The notes: a model not told the origin generated them from the letters alone. 64,000 nucleotides of DNA from Tenacibaculum holothuriorum (GCF_002120225.1 NZ_LAPZ01000009.1:1-64000); one strand, 5' to 3'; counted from the first letter of the stretch, positions 54,863-63,829 are shown. Program-made: numbers and translations.

Positions 54863-55243
54863 ATGGACTCATTTACTGGAATTAGATTTAAAAAGGAAAC
54901 TGCAAAACGTTTTCAAACATTCTCACGGACTTACTTCAAATCGCACACCGAAGCGATGGCAACAATGCTCGATTTTTTTTTCTACAACGAAATCTCACCA
55001 AAGGAAAAATTAGGTCCGACTGGGCGAACCATTGAAGCCAAACTCTTAAAAAGAATCAATGCAGTTATTGCCATAATGCGAGATGTAGAAAAGACCCAAA
55101 CCAAACCTACCGTGGCGATGATTCAAACACTTTTTGAAATGGAAGAACCTAATAAAAAACCTTTGATAGTTGAAAAGAAATATGCCGATGAAAACAAAGA
55201 AGTACGCTTTCGCGAAAAGCGAAATATAAAAAACGAACTCTAA
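54863..55243 (+). CDS. BfmA/BtgA-like mobilization protein
   Basis: This 126-aa protein resembles the BfmA/BtgA family. The N-terminus 'GIRFKKETAKRFQTFSRTYF' fits a ribbon-helix-helix DNA-binding region, followed by 'TRTYFKSHTEAMATMLDFF' type helix ('SHTEAMATMLDFF'). Such proteins bind oriT and help the relaxase. It is the first gene of the mob operon, 10 bp before the relaxase-like gene. An imperfect CGCTTTCGCGAAA palindrome lies near its end (55205-55221). Confidence 0.8.
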   Translation: MDSFTGIRFKKETAKRFQTFSRTYFKSHTEAMATMLDFFFYNEISPKEKLGPTGRTIEAKLLKRINAVIAIMRDVEKTQTKPTVAMIQTLFEMEEPNKKPLIVEKKYADENKEVRFREKRNIKNEL

Positions 55244-55253
55244 TTTTTGGGCT

Positions 55254-56285
55254 ATGTACATCACAATAACACCACAAAAACTAGGAATTAATTACTCACA
55301 AAGTTCAGCTGATTTTGTTGGGTATTTAGAGAAAGAAAATCAAGGCTTGGAACAACAGGATATGGAGCATTTTTTCAATCAATATGGTGATGAGATTTCC
55401 GCTGAAGAAGTGGTAAAAGAGATTGATGGTAATACCGCAAAATTGAAAAAGAAAGAGCCAAAATTTTATTCAATTACTGTTAGTCCGTCAAAGCATGAAT
55501 TGCGTAAACTTCAAGACAATAGTCAAGATTTAAAAACCTACACTCGTCAGCTGATGAAGGATTATGTTGCCAGCTTCAACAGAGAAATTAATGGAAGACC
55601 TATTACCATCGATGACATAAAATACTATGCTAAAATTGAGCATCAACGAACGTTCAAGGGTACGGATATTCAGATTCGAGAAAATCAACCATATGCCACA
55701 AAAATACTTCAACTCAAAACCGATATCCGAAATATTGAAGAAGGTCGGGCTCAAGGTAATATTAGAAAAATACAAAAGGAAATTTCAAAATTAGAACAAC
55801 AAGCACCACATCAACAAAATGGAAAAAGGATTGTCCAGGGAATGTTGAAAGAAGGAAATCAAAGTCATATTCATATTATAATCAGCAGGAAGGATGCTTC
55901 CAATTCCATCAGTCTTTCCCCAGGAAGCAAACACAAAGCATCCGAAGTTGAGATGCACGGTAAAAATGTAAAACGTGGTTTTGACAGAGACAAGTTCTTT
56001 GAAAAAGCAGAAAAGACTTTTGACAAGACTTTTGGCTATAAACGAAACTTTGCCGAAACCTATAATGCACGAAAAGATTTTGTTAAAAATCCCAAGCTAT
56101 ATTTTGCTGCCTTGATGAAACTACCAGCTAATGAAAAAGCATTGGCTTTCAAAATGATTACAAAGACGGGATTTCCAGTAATTCCAAGTATTCCAGTAAG
56201 TCAAGCTCAAATTGCACTTCGGGTATTTAAAAGATTAAGACGTGGTGCGGAAGTAGCCATAAAATCAAGTTCGATAGGGATATGA
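55254..56285 (+). CDS. Relaxase-like mobilization protein (DUF5712/MobB type)
   Basis: This 343-aa protein matches the DUF5712-type mobilization family. It carries an HUH metal motif, 'SHIHIIISRKD' (His205, His207), with a possible third His at 130. A candidate catalytic Tyr is 'MYITITPQKLGINYSQ' near the N-terminus (Tyr2 or Tyr14). It would nick oriT and pilot the strand. It overlaps the coupling gene by 4 bp. Confidence 0.78.
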   Translation: MYITITPQKLGINYSQSSADFVGYLEKENQGLEQQDMEHFFNQYGDEISAEEVVKEIDGNTAKLKKKEPKFYSITVSPSKHELRKLQDNSQDLKTYTRQLMKDYVASFNREINGRPITIDDIKYYAKIEHQRTFKGTDIQIRENQPYATKILQLKTDIRNIEEGRAQGNIRKIQKEISKLEQQAPHQQNGKRIVQGMLKEGNQSHIHIIISRKDASNSISLSPGSKHKASEVEMHGKNVKRGFDRDKFFEKAEKTFDKTFGYKRNFAETYNARKDFVKNPKLYFAALMKLPANEKALAFKMITKTGFPVIPSIPVSQAQIALRVFKRLRRGAEVAIKSSSIGI

Positions 56286-57721
56286 GTTGGTCATTGGCAG
56301 AAATAGTTATTTATGTTGTAGTGCCTGTTCTATCATTAGTAATATTCGTTTATGCTTTTTATGATAATGAGTCAACGAGTAAAAGGGATGGAAAATATCA
56401 AGTAAAATTCTCAACTAAATCAGGGAAATTTGAAGTTGATAACATCAAACGTGGCGCATCCGTAATCGGATCCGCCGGAAGCGGAAAAACCGAAAGCGTT
56501 GTATATGGATTTCTAAAACATTTTCGGAAAGAAAGTTTTTGCGGAATCCTTCACGACTATAAAGATTTTGAACTGACTGAAATGGCATATCCACTTTTTA
56601 AGGATAGTGATATTCCGTTTAAGGTCATTTCCTTTGATAAAATCATTCATAGGGTAAATCCTATTGCACCACGTTATTTAGAGAATGAGGAAAATGTAAA
56701 CGAAGTTTCTAGGGTGTTGATTGAAAACCTTTTGGAACAACGGGAATCCGTAACAACAGGCACGACAAAATTTTTTAACGATGCTGCTGAAGGTTTAATA
56801 GGTGGCTTAATTTGGAAACTAAAAACGGACTATCCTAAATACTGTACGCTACCACATTTAATCGCAATTTATCAATTATTGGACACGGATAGTCTTATTC
56901 AGTTTTTGGAAACCAATACCACATCAAGAGCTATGGCGGATGCTTTTATTAGCGGAAAGGATTCTGACAGGCAGACGGCTGGCGTAAAAAGTACTTTGGC
57001 TAATGCATTAAAGCGCATTAGCACGCAGCGTATTTTTATGGTACTGTCTGCTGATGAAGTTCCATTGAATATAAACAGTGAAGAAAAGCCTGCAATTATT
57101 TCTGTAGTGAACAATCCAAAATATGAGACATCGTATTCGCCCGTGATTGCAACCATTATTCACACTATTACCAAACAAATGAGCGTGCGGAATTCTAAGC
57201 CTTCATTTTTATTGATGGAAGAAGCACCAACAATTCGCCTTTTGAATATGCATCGAATTCCTGCAACATTAAGAAGCTATGATATCGCTACTATTTACGT
57301 GATGCAAGACAAAATTCAGAATGATATGATGTATGGCGATAAGGCAAGTAAGGCGATTTTGAGTAATTTGTCCTACCAGTTTTTTGGAAAGGTAAATGAC
57401 CCAGATACTGCAAAGTATTACGAACGCTTTTTTGAAATTATTAAAGACCCTACCAAAAGCATAAGTCGTGGACATAACCTTGATTTTGATACACGCATAA
57501 CCACTGGAGAGAAAGAAATTCCTAAAATTAGAGCAGATGTATTCTTTAGGTTAAAGCAAGGGGAGTTCATTACCTATGCAGATGGAAAGGATAAAAAAGT
57601 ACAGTTTAAATTGGCTAATATTCAACGAGAATTACCAGAGGAATCAAATCAGTTTTCTCAGATAGAATTGGAGGAAAATTTTGAGCGAGTTTATAACGAG
57701 GCGAAGTCTATTTTTGAATAA
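56282..57721 (+). CDS. VirD4/TraG-like coupling ATPase of the mob operon
   Basis: This 479-aa protein has one N-terminal membrane helix (about 5-27). The ATPase core has Walker A 'VIGSAGSGKTES' (61-72) and Walker B-like 'SFLLMEEAPTIRL'. 'ATIYVMQDKIQND' fits a later conserved motif. Coupling proteins bring the relaxase-DNA complex to the type IV secretion channel. It resembles BtgC/MobC-type proteins next to relaxases in Bacteroidetes. It is the last gene of the mob operon. Confidence 0.87.
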   Translation: MSWSLAEIVIYVVVPVLSLVIFVYAFYDNESTSKRDGKYQVKFSTKSGKFEVDNIKRGASVIGSAGSGKTESVVYGFLKHFRKESFCGILHDYKDFELTEMAYPLFKDSDIPFKVISFDKIIHRVNPIAPRYLENEENVNEVSRVLIENLLEQRESVTTGTTKFFNDAAEGLIGGLIWKLKTDYPKYCTLPHLIAIYQLLDTDSLIQFLETNTTSRAMADAFISGKDSDRQTAGVKSTLANALKRISTQRIFMVLSADEVPLNINSEEKPAIISVVNNPKYETSYSPVIATIIHTITKQMSVRNSKPSFLLMEEAPTIRLLNMHRIPATLRSYDIATIYVMQDKIQNDMMYGDKASKAILSNLSYQFFGKVNDPDTAKYYERFFEIIKDPTKSISRGHNLDFDTRITTGEKEIPKIRADVFFRLKQGEFITYADGKDKKVQFKLANIQRELPEESNQFSQIELEENFERVYNEAKSIFE

Positions 57722-57781
57722 CTAGTATACTCTTGTTTATGAAGAACACTTTCGATATGTAATAACGCTATTAAGATTTTT

Positions 57782-57789
57782 TATCTTTG
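57782..57789 (+). promoter_or_regulatory. Possible -7 element before the SRPBCC gene
   Basis: TATCTTTG matches TAnnTTTG, 90 bp before the SRPBCC start. No clear -33 is seen. Confidence 0.35.
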
Positions 57790-57879
57790 TTTTTGTAAGT
57801 TGATTATAGAAAATAACTATTTGCAATCGTTGTGCTGCATTTAAGAAAGCAAACGAGATAACAAGAAAAATTTAGAAAT

Positions 57880-58290
57880 ATGGATAGAATTACTGTCAAA
57901 ACTTCTGTTCAAGCCGACATTAATACAGTTTGGAATTATTGGACTAAACCAGAACACATTACGAATTGGAATTTCGCAACTGACGAATGGTGCTGCCCTA
58001 GGGCTGAAAACAATCTTCAACCGAATAAAAAGTTTTCTTGGCGAATGGAGGCTAAAGACGGAAGTATGGGATTTGATTTTGAAGGAACATACGACAAAAT
58101 TGTTGAAAAAGAACTGATTTCTTATAAGATGTCAGACGGACGAAAAGTTGACATTGAATTCACTCAAAACGGAAATGAAATTCAAGTTAGTGAAACCTTT
58201 GATGCAGAGGGAAAAAATACAGACGAACAACAACGGGCAGGATGGCAAGCAATACTTGAGAATTTCAAAAAATACGTGGAATCAGAATAA
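57880..58290 (+). CDS. SRPBCC (AHSA1-like) protein
   Basis: This 136-aa START/SRPBCC-fold protein begins 'DRITVKTSVQADINTVWNYW' and has 'GTYDKIVEKELISYKMSDGR' and 'GWQAILENFKKYVE', typical of AHSA1-like proteins. It binds small hydrophobic ligands; the ligand is unknown. It is followed after 9 bp by the DUF1801 gene, and the pair looks like passenger cargo. Confidence 0.88.
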   Translation: MDRITVKTSVQADINTVWNYWTKPEHITNWNFATDEWCCPRAENNLQPNKKFSWRMEAKDGSMGFDFEGTYDKIVEKELISYKMSDGRKVDIEFTQNGNEIQVSETFDAEGKNTDEQQRAGWQAILENFKKYVESE

Positions 58291-58299
58291 AACACCTAA

Positions 58300-58671
58300 A
58301 TGAGCGGAACAACTCAATACAAATCTGTAACCGATTACATCAATGCTCAACCCGAACAAACCAAAAAGGCACTTTTGGAAATCAAAGAATGTATTTTAGA
58401 AGTTGAGCCTAATGCAACCGAACTTCTTAACTATAACATACCAGCTTATGCTTTAGTCGAAAACGGAAAAAGGGAACAGCAGATAATGATTGCAGGATAT
58501 AAAAAACACGTTGGACTATATCCACACCCAACGACTATGGAAAAGTTTGAATCTGAATTGACTGAATACAAACGGGGAAAAGGTTCTGTACAATTTCCAT
58601 TGGGCAAACCATTACCGATTGAATTAATAATCCGAATGATAAAATATCGAAAAAAGCTATTAACTGATTAA
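58300..58671 (+). CDS. DUF1801 (YdhG/iron-chaperone-like) protein
   Basis: This 123-aa protein matches the DUF1801 family ('YNIPAYALVENGKREQQIMI', 'HVGLYPHPTTMEKF', 'KGSVQFPLGKPLP'). The family is sometimes called an iron chaperone by homology to frataxin-like folds, but its function is unclear. It is the second gene of a two-gene cargo unit bounded on the right by the 58684-58803 hairpin element. Confidence 0.88.
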   Translation: MSGTTQYKSVTDYINAQPEQTKKALLEIKECILEVEPNATELLNYNIPAYALVENGKREQQIMIAGYKKHVGLYPHPTTMEKFESELTEYKRGKGSVQFPLGKPLPIELIIRMIKYRKKLLTD

Positions 58672-58683
58672 AAAAACGACACG

Positions 58684-58803
58684 CCAACAAAGGCTATGAG
58701 TAATTGTTTGCTCTCGCTTATTTCTGAAAATCCTTGCAGATTTTTAGCTTGGTGTGTACTTGCTAAGTTAAGTACTAACACACGCAACTACTCATAGGTA
58801 CTA
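58684..58803. repeat. Cassette-type nested hairpin element after DUF1801
   Basis: CTATGAGTAATTG at 58694-58706 pairs (12 of 13) with CAACTACTCATAG at 58785-58797. Inner hairpins are AAAATC/GATTTT and GTGTGTACT/AGTACTAACACAC. Sequences of this type ('CCAACAAAGGCTAT...') recur next to small cargo genes in Bacteroidetes by recall, and resemble integron attC layout without its exact core sites. Confidence 0.6.
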
Positions 58804-58882
58804 TGTCAAAAGGCAAGTTTTTTCTATAAAGCTTTAGGAAACAAATTGAGCACTCAAATTGTTATCCTGCGCAGAAAGGGCT

Positions 58883-59236
58883 TTAAGTATATTTTTCAAC
58901 CACTAAGTCACCCCAATCTACAATAGACCGGATAAGCGGAATTAAAGTCTTTCCAAAATCGGTTAATGAATATTCTACCTTAAGAGGTGGTTTTGAAGTA
59001 TAAACCTTTCTTTTAATTAAACCATCTTCTTCCAATGCCTTCAGCTGTAAGCTTAACGTTCTTTCGGTCACAGTGGGCATTTCTTTTCTCAATTCACTAT
59101 AGCGTAGAGTTTTTTCCATCAAATGGAATAATATTACCGTTTTCCATTTCCCACCTATAATTCCCATTGTTAAACTAGCACAACAGGGATATTCATTACC
59201 TCTGAATTTGAACATTTTGGGTTCTTTTTCTTCCAT
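58883..59236 (-). CDS. HxlR-family transcriptional regulator
   Basis: This 117-aa winged-helix regulator has the HxlR pattern 'CCASLTMGIIGGKWKTVIL', 'RYSELRKEMPTVTERTLSLQ' and 'LKALEEDGLIKRKVY'. The Cys pair near residues 19-20 could respond to reactive electrophiles, as in YodB/HypR-like members. It is divergent from the monooxygenase-like gene, with overlapping promoters, so mutual control is likely. Confidence 0.92.
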   Translation of the reverse strand: MEEKEPKMFKFRGNEYPCCASLTMGIIGGKWKTVILFHLMEKTLRYSELRKEMPTVTERTLSLQLKALEEDGLIKRKVYTSKPPLKVEYSLTDFGKTLIPLIRSIVDWGDLVVEKYT

Positions 59237-59238
59237 AA

Positions 59239-59313
59239 ACTATACTATCATTTTCGACCGTTATTGCAAAGATAAATTACTATACTTACTTTTGCAACTA
59301 TAAAAATTATAGT
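59239..59313. promoter_or_regulatory. Overlapping divergent promoters with HxlR-type operator repeats
   Basis: TATCTTTG on the minus strand (59267-59274) and TACTTTTG on the plus strand (59287-59294) serve the two divergent genes, each with a TTG about 20 bp upstream. ACTATA-type half-sites recur at 59239, 59279 and 59297. ACTATAA/TTATAGT (59297-59303, 59307-59313) forms a dyad. This suits repression of both genes by the HxlR protein. Confidence 0.65.
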
Positions 59314-59346
59314 ATAATAAAAATAAGTAAGATAAAAACATTAATT

Positions 59347-59643
59347 ATGAGTAATCAAACATTAACAATTGTAGCAAAAATAGTAGCTAAACCAGAAAAA
59401 AGAGCACTAGTACGAAGTGAATTACTAAAGCTAATTGACATAACAAGGGCAGAAAAAGGCTCTATTAATTATGACTTGCACCAAGATAATGAAAATGAAA
59501 ATCTATTTTTATTTTACGAGAATTGGGAAAGCAGAGAATTATGGCAAAACCATATGAACAATAGTCATTTAGCCCAATATTTAAAAGCTACTGAAGGAGC
59601 TGTTGAAGAATTTACATTAAATGAGATGTCACGGATAGGATAA
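59347..59643 (+). CDS. Putative quinol monooxygenase (ABM domain)
   Basis: This 98-aa protein has the ABM ferredoxin-like fold: 'TIVAKIVAKPEKRALVRSEL', 'GSINYDLHQDNENENLFLFY' and 'ENWESRELWQNHMNNSHL'. Members include YgiN-like quinol monooxygenases. Divergent control by an HxlR regulator fits quinone or electrophile detoxification. This role is inferred. Confidence 0.87.
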   Translation: MSNQTLTIVAKIVAKPEKRALVRSELLKLIDITRAEKGSINYDLHQDNENENLFLFYENWESRELWQNHMNNSHLAQYLKATEGAVEEFTLNEMSRIG

Positions 59644-59743
59644 AAACCAGATGCAACAGTCAAAATACAATGCTTACCAATTCCTTTTAGTTTAATAGAT
59701 AACGTTATATTTATTTCTTAAATAAAATACCACAGATATTAGA

Positions 59744-61042
59744 ATGACCCAGCACAGGGAAAGAAATAAAAATTTAGGATTAGCTGAACTAATTGCGATT
59801 GCTCTTGGTGGAATGGTCGGTGGTGGGATTTTCACGATACTCGGAATTTCTGTTTCGTTAATCGGTAATCTCACACCCATAGCCATAATAATTGGAGGGC
59901 TTATAGCTTCTTTAGCTGCTTACTCTTATGTTAAATTAGGTCTTTATTACAAAGATGAGGGAGCAACCTATTCCTTTTTCAAACGTACCTATCCAAGTTC
60001 TAATTTTTCAGCTTCTGCCATTGGTTGGTTTATCATTTTTGGCTACATCAGCACTTTAGCATTATATGCTTACACATTTTCGTCATATGCTATAAGTAGT
60101 ACCGATTTTGCAGATAATATTTGGGTTCGAAAAAGTATTGCCATAGGAGTTATCGCAATTTTTACTTTCATTAATATCTGGAGCGTCAATGGAATGGGAA
60201 AAATTGAAGATTTAATGGTATATACAAAACTTATTGTTTTGACTATTATATCAGTTGTCTTAATCAATCACGGAACAATGGATTTCGGTTCCTTTGTAGA
60301 GAATATGTCTCTAGATTTGAAAAATTCAAACGCATTTTCAATTCTTATTGTTGCCTCATTAACCTTTGTCGCTTACGAGGGTTTTCAGCTAGTTATAAAT
60401 GCTGTAAATGAAATGACAAATCCGCAGAGAAATATCCCAAGGGCAATTTATAGCGCCATTGCATTAGCTGTATTGATATATGTGGTGATTTCTGTAGGTG
60501 CCTTGTTTGCAATACCTACAGAAGAAATAATTAAAAATAAGGAATTTGCACTTGCATCTGGCGCAGGCAATATTTTAGGTTCATTAGGAACTAATCTTGT
60601 CATTTTTGGTGCAATATTGGCAACAAGCAGTGCTATAAGTGGTACTGTCTTTGGTTCATCTCGTCAGATGTCCGTAATTGCCAAAGATGGTTATTTCCCA
60701 AACATCCTATCCAAAAGAAAGAATAATAGCCCTAAAAATGCAATTATCGCAATGGCATTGATTTCCAGTATTTTAATCCTCATTGGCGGATTAGAATTAA
60801 TCCTTGAATTCGGCAGTGTTACTTTTCTTTTGGTTTCGTTATTAATGGCAATAGCAAATTTTAAAATAAGACAGAAAACCAACTCATCAACCTTTTTGAC
60901 TGTATTGTCAATATTAGGTTTAAGCATAGGTGGAATTTTGATTTTATATTATGAACTAACAAATAACTGGCAACAAATGATTGCGATTATCATAATATAT
61001 ATTCTGCTCGCGGTTGGAGCTTGGAAATTTTCAAGAAGTTAG
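59744..61042 (+). CDS. APC-family amino acid/polyamine permease
   Basis: This 432-aa inner-membrane protein has about 12 transmembrane helices. The N-terminal 'IALGGMVGGGIFTILGISV' contains the substrate-binding loop of APC transporters, and 'VAYEGFQLVINAVNEM' lies in TM6. The substrate is unknown. It follows the monooxygenase gene after 100 bp and is convergent with the tra genes. Confidence 0.9.
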   Translation: MTQHRERNKNLGLAELIAIALGGMVGGGIFTILGISVSLIGNLTPIAIIIGGLIASLAAYSYVKLGLYYKDEGATYSFFKRTYPSSNFSASAIGWFIIFGYISTLALYAYTFSSYAISSTDFADNIWVRKSIAIGVIAIFTFINIWSVNGMGKIEDLMVYTKLIVLTIISVVLINHGTMDFGSFVENMSLDLKNSNAFSILIVASLTFVAYEGFQLVINAVNEMTNPQRNIPRAIYSAIALAVLIYVVISVGALFAIPTEEIIKNKEFALASGAGNILGSLGTNLVIFGAILATSSAISGTVFGSSRQMSVIAKDGYFPNILSKRKNNSPKNAIIAMALISSILILIGGLELILEFGSVTFLLVSLLMAIANFKIRQKTNSSTFLTVLSILGLSIGGILILYYELTNNWQQMIAIIIIYILLAVGAWKFSRS

Positions 61043-61087
61043 CTTATCAATCAACATTAGTATCTTCTAAATACACAAATAGGTTAT

Positions 61088-61450
61088 TTAAAAAGGCCCT
61101 TTTTCTCTCGGTCCTTTGCTAGTAACTTTCCATTGGTCATTGTCTTTGATGAGTTTAAAAATACCCGACTTTCCATCAAAAGACGTTTTATATTTTACCC
61201 AGGCAATCTCACTTTCAATAGCCTCATCCAAAATTTCTACTTCGATATCTTTATTGGACTCTGGTATCATATTTTGAACAGTCATCAAGCTGGCGAAACC
61301 TTCTGAAGTTGTATGCTTTTTCAAGACGGATTCATTTTTAGTGAAAAAGCTTTTCGCAACAATTTCTGCGGTTTCTGTGTGGGACATATTCTGATTTCCT
61401 GAACAGGAAATGAATAGAAGTACGAGTGAGTAAATGAGTAATCTTTTCAT
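61088..61450 (-). CDS. Small lipoprotein beside traN (DUF4878-like)
   Basis: This 120-aa lipoprotein has a lipobox ('LLFISCSGNQ'). The mature part ('FTKNESVLKKHTTSEGFASL', 'WVKYKTSFDGKSGIFKLI') resembles the NTF2-like DUF4878 type. It is 7 bp downstream of traN and is probably the last gene of the tra run. An exclusion or accessory role is possible but not shown. Confidence 0.65.
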   Translation of the reverse strand: MKRLLIYSLVLLFISCSGNQNMSHTETAEIVAKSFFTKNESVLKKHTTSEGFASLMTVQNMIPESNKDIEVEILDEAIESEIAWVKYKTSFDGKSGIFKLIKDNDQWKVTSKGPREKGPF

Positions 61451-61457
61451 AATATTA

Positions 61458-62288
61458 TTAATTTGGGTTATTGATATATCTGTGCGATATCTTTAATTCA
61501 ATATTGCGTTCGCCATTTTTCTCATTCAATTCCAAAATTGCCCTACGGTCATCTGATAATGAAAATTTGGGCAAAACATAAACGAAACGTATCAGTTTAC
61601 CCTCAACTATTTTTGATGGCAGACTATGCTTATAAATTGGCTCTTGATAGAGTCTCTGTAAAGATTTCTTTTTGCCTTTTTGTCGAGTCTCGATTGACAA
61701 GTTCAAAAAATTCAAATCGTAATCCAACGTAGAATTATTCTCAATCAGTATAACGAAGTAGAGCTCTTCTTTATCAAAAACGATATTTTCAACACTCAAA
61801 ACGATGCCTTCGTTTCGCTTCTTAATTCGGCCTATACGCTGGTTTCTGTTAAGAAGATAAGAGCAGAATTTGTGATGATAATACGTTCTGTTGTCTATGC
61901 TTTTTTCAGAAGTTTCAGCCTGAATCGAATCGATTGCTAATGGCTTTTCATTCCCAATACTATTTGATAATGGGATAAAATAATTGAGCTTTGACAGCTG
62001 TTTTTTATACCTTACAATATACGAAAAAATCGAACCATTTCTGTTGATTACCAATAGATTACTTTCTTGACCTGGCTTTGCTTGAAGTAGCCCAAAATAT
62101 TGTTCCTTTTCTCGATTGTAGGTAAACACAAAATTGTCAGAACCGGTAATACCCTGTCGTATAGGTTCTGGAAAAAACAGCGCAACATTTTTAGTGTCGT
62201 TTGCATAAATTGTATCGAGGGTTGAATTTGTCTGCGCTTTCGCGAAAGCGGAAATAGACACAATAAATATTAGGATTATTGTTTTCAT
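61458..62288 (-). CDS. traN: Conjugative transposon protein TraN (DUF4138)
   Basis: This 276-aa exported protein has a signal peptide ('FIVSISAFAKAQ') and the DUF4138/TraN layout: 'TIYANDTKNVALFFPEPIRQ' and 'GSDNFVFTYNREKEQYFGLL'. TraN is the VirB9-like outer part of the transfer channel. It overlaps traM by 4 bp. A 16-bp palindrome at 62235-62250 encodes the 'AFAKA' part of its signal peptide. Confidence 0.88.
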   Translation of the reverse strand: MKTIILIFIVSISAFAKAQTNSTLDTIYANDTKNVALFFPEPIRQGITGSDNFVFTYNREKEQYFGLLQAKPGQESNLLVINRNGSIFSYIVRYKKQLSKLNYFIPLSNSIGNEKPLAIDSIQAETSEKSIDNRTYYHHKFCSYLLNRNQRIGRIKKRNEGIVLSVENIVFDKEELYFVILIENNSTLDYDLNFLNLSIETRQKGKKKSLQRLYQEPIYKHSLPSKIVEGKLIRFVYVLPKFSLSDDRRAILELNEKNGERNIELKISHRYINNPN

Positions 62289-63214
62289 AATTTTGGTTTT
62301 AGAATTAATCTATAATTGTTCAGTACGGTTACTTTTACTCTTCGATTAGAGCGGCGGAACACTTGAGTAAGTCCGCCCACTTGAGGAACACTTGGGATAT
62401 TAATATCACCAATGACATCATCTAAAACTTCTCTTGTTGCTTCTTCCCTAAAATTATTTTCAACATAGATACCTTCGCTTCCATCTGATAAATCGAATGC
62501 TTTAAGTTTAGTGGGATGATGCTTTATGTTTTCAATCTCAATCAAGGCGCGATTGGGCTGAAAAGTGATAAACCCGAAAATGGGTGTGTTCTTTGGCATC
62601 AGTTTCCCATTGATAGTAGCCGATTTCGTCAGGCGCATCCGTAATCGGGTATTTGCTTGAACAACCTGGTCGCCATCCACGACTACATAAATCGTTTCGT
62701 CCGTATTGCCGATAATTGAAACTTCATTGGGTTTTGGCGCAGCGGCGAAAAAGAGTTGGTGTTCTAGCCCTAGTTCTTTGGCTTGAATTTTTTGTTCTCG
62801 TTCTATTTCGGCTGAATCTATTTGCTGAATGCTCTTTTGAGCAACTTTCTCTTTCCCTAAGTTTCGATATCTCTTTTTTGAGTATTGAATCTTGCCTGCT
62901 TCATAAATACTATCTACAATTCGTTCTTTTTCTTTTTCGGGAAGGTCTGGGTCATAAAAGCCCAAGGAATCAATCAATTTTTCATCGTAGATACTGGGCG
63001 CATTGGTTTCGCGTACTTCCTTTAAGTCATTAATAGCATCGAGCTTGGAATCGTATTCTTTTTGATTTTCTTCTAAATCCGGAACGAATGTATGTTCGAG
63101 GTTTTTAGTTTCACTTTCATCATCGCCCATAATTATCATTGAATAGGAAATGAGAAATATGAAAATCACAACCAGTACAGCTGCAAAGACTATTTTATTT
63201 TTTTCTACTTTCAT
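62285..63214 (-). CDS. traM: Conjugative transposon protein TraM
   Basis: This 309-aa inner-membrane protein has one N-terminal helix ('IVFAAVLVVIFIFLISYSMI'). A charged, helical periplasmic region and a C-terminal domain ('GNTDETIYVVVDGDQVVQAN', 'PIFGFITFQPNRALIEI') follow, as in TraM/VirB10-like channel proteins. It overlaps traK by 20 bp and traN by 4 bp. Confidence 0.88.
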   Translation of the reverse strand: MKVEKNKIVFAAVLVVIFIFLISYSMIIMGDDESETKNLEHTFVPDLEENQKEYDSKLDAINDLKEVRETNAPSIYDEKLIDSLGFYDPDLPEKEKERIVDSIYEAGKIQYSKKRYRNLGKEKVAQKSIQQIDSAEIEREQKIQAKELGLEHQLFFAAAPKPNEVSIIGNTDETIYVVVDGDQVVQANTRLRMRLTKSATINGKLMPKNTPIFGFITFQPNRALIEIENIKHHPTKLKAFDLSDGSEGIYVENNFREEATREVLDDVIGDINIPSVPQVGGLTQVFRRSNRRVKVTVLNNYRLILKPKL

Positions 63215-63818
63215 CGTTTATTTTTTTTAAAGTATTCTCGAAATAGTTTGTAATCAGCAAACCGTGTGGATTGTTGGGAAAATTTCTATCAACCGGAATT
63301 AAGTTTCCACTGGAAACAAGTTCATAGGTATCTATTATCGAACCTCTATTGATTTCAAAGACAGTAACTGTTCTAAAAGCGTATGTTCCGTTTTGTTCCT
63401 CGATTTGTGATTCAATACTCAGCACTTTTTGAACTAGCGAGTATTGTAGTAATCGGTTATAAACACCATCTGCTTTTTTTTGGCGATAGAGGTTATCTAC
63501 AGAACTATTACCTAGCCAAAGGGCCTTTTCTAGATTACGCTCATAATTGCTGGCATCAATATTATAGAAGTAGTTATGGAACAGGTCTAAATGGGCAAGC
63601 GCTTCAACACTGAAATTTTCTTTTTGAGTAACGAACTTCAGTGGAATAATACTACCATCAGTATTAATGGCAAAGGCACTATTGAGTGCTTCTTTATTTG
63701 TTTTGAAAGCCATCCAAAGTGAGAAGGTGCTGGATAACATTGCAAAAATGACAACTGCCAATACGATAAGCCTATTTAATTTTAAGACGGCATAGATATT
63801 TTTATAAGGTGTTTTCAT
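63195..63818 (-). CDS. traK: Conjugative transposon protein TraK
   Basis: This 207-aa protein has an N-terminal membrane helix ('LIVLAVVIFAMLSSTFSLWM') and the TraK body ('FVTQKENFSVEALAHLDLFH', 'YFYNIDASNYERNLEKALWL'). It is the VirB8-like component that bridges the inner membrane and the channel. Its 3' end overlaps traM by 20 bp in a different frame, so expression is tightly coupled. Confidence 0.9.
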   Translation of the reverse strand: MKTPYKNIYAVLKLNRLIVLAVVIFAMLSSTFSLWMAFKTNKEALNSAFAINTDGSIIPLKFVTQKENFSVEALAHLDLFHNYFYNIDASNYERNLEKALWLGNSSVDNLYRQKKADGVYNRLLQYSLVQKVLSIESQIEEQNGTYAFRTVTVFEINRGSIIDTYELVSSGNLIPVDRNFPNNPHGLLITNYFENTLKKINDESRKK

Positions 63819-63829
63819 TATAATTAGAA

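Noticed and set aside
54786..55013. 75-codon ORF overlapping the start of the bfmA-like gene
   Set aside because: It is out of frame with the recognisable mobilization protein and covers the oriT-like repeats.
58684..58803. True integron attC site
   Set aside because: The core sites do not match the GTTRRRY/RYYYAAC consensus well and no integron integrase is in the window, so I kept it only as a cassette-like repeat.
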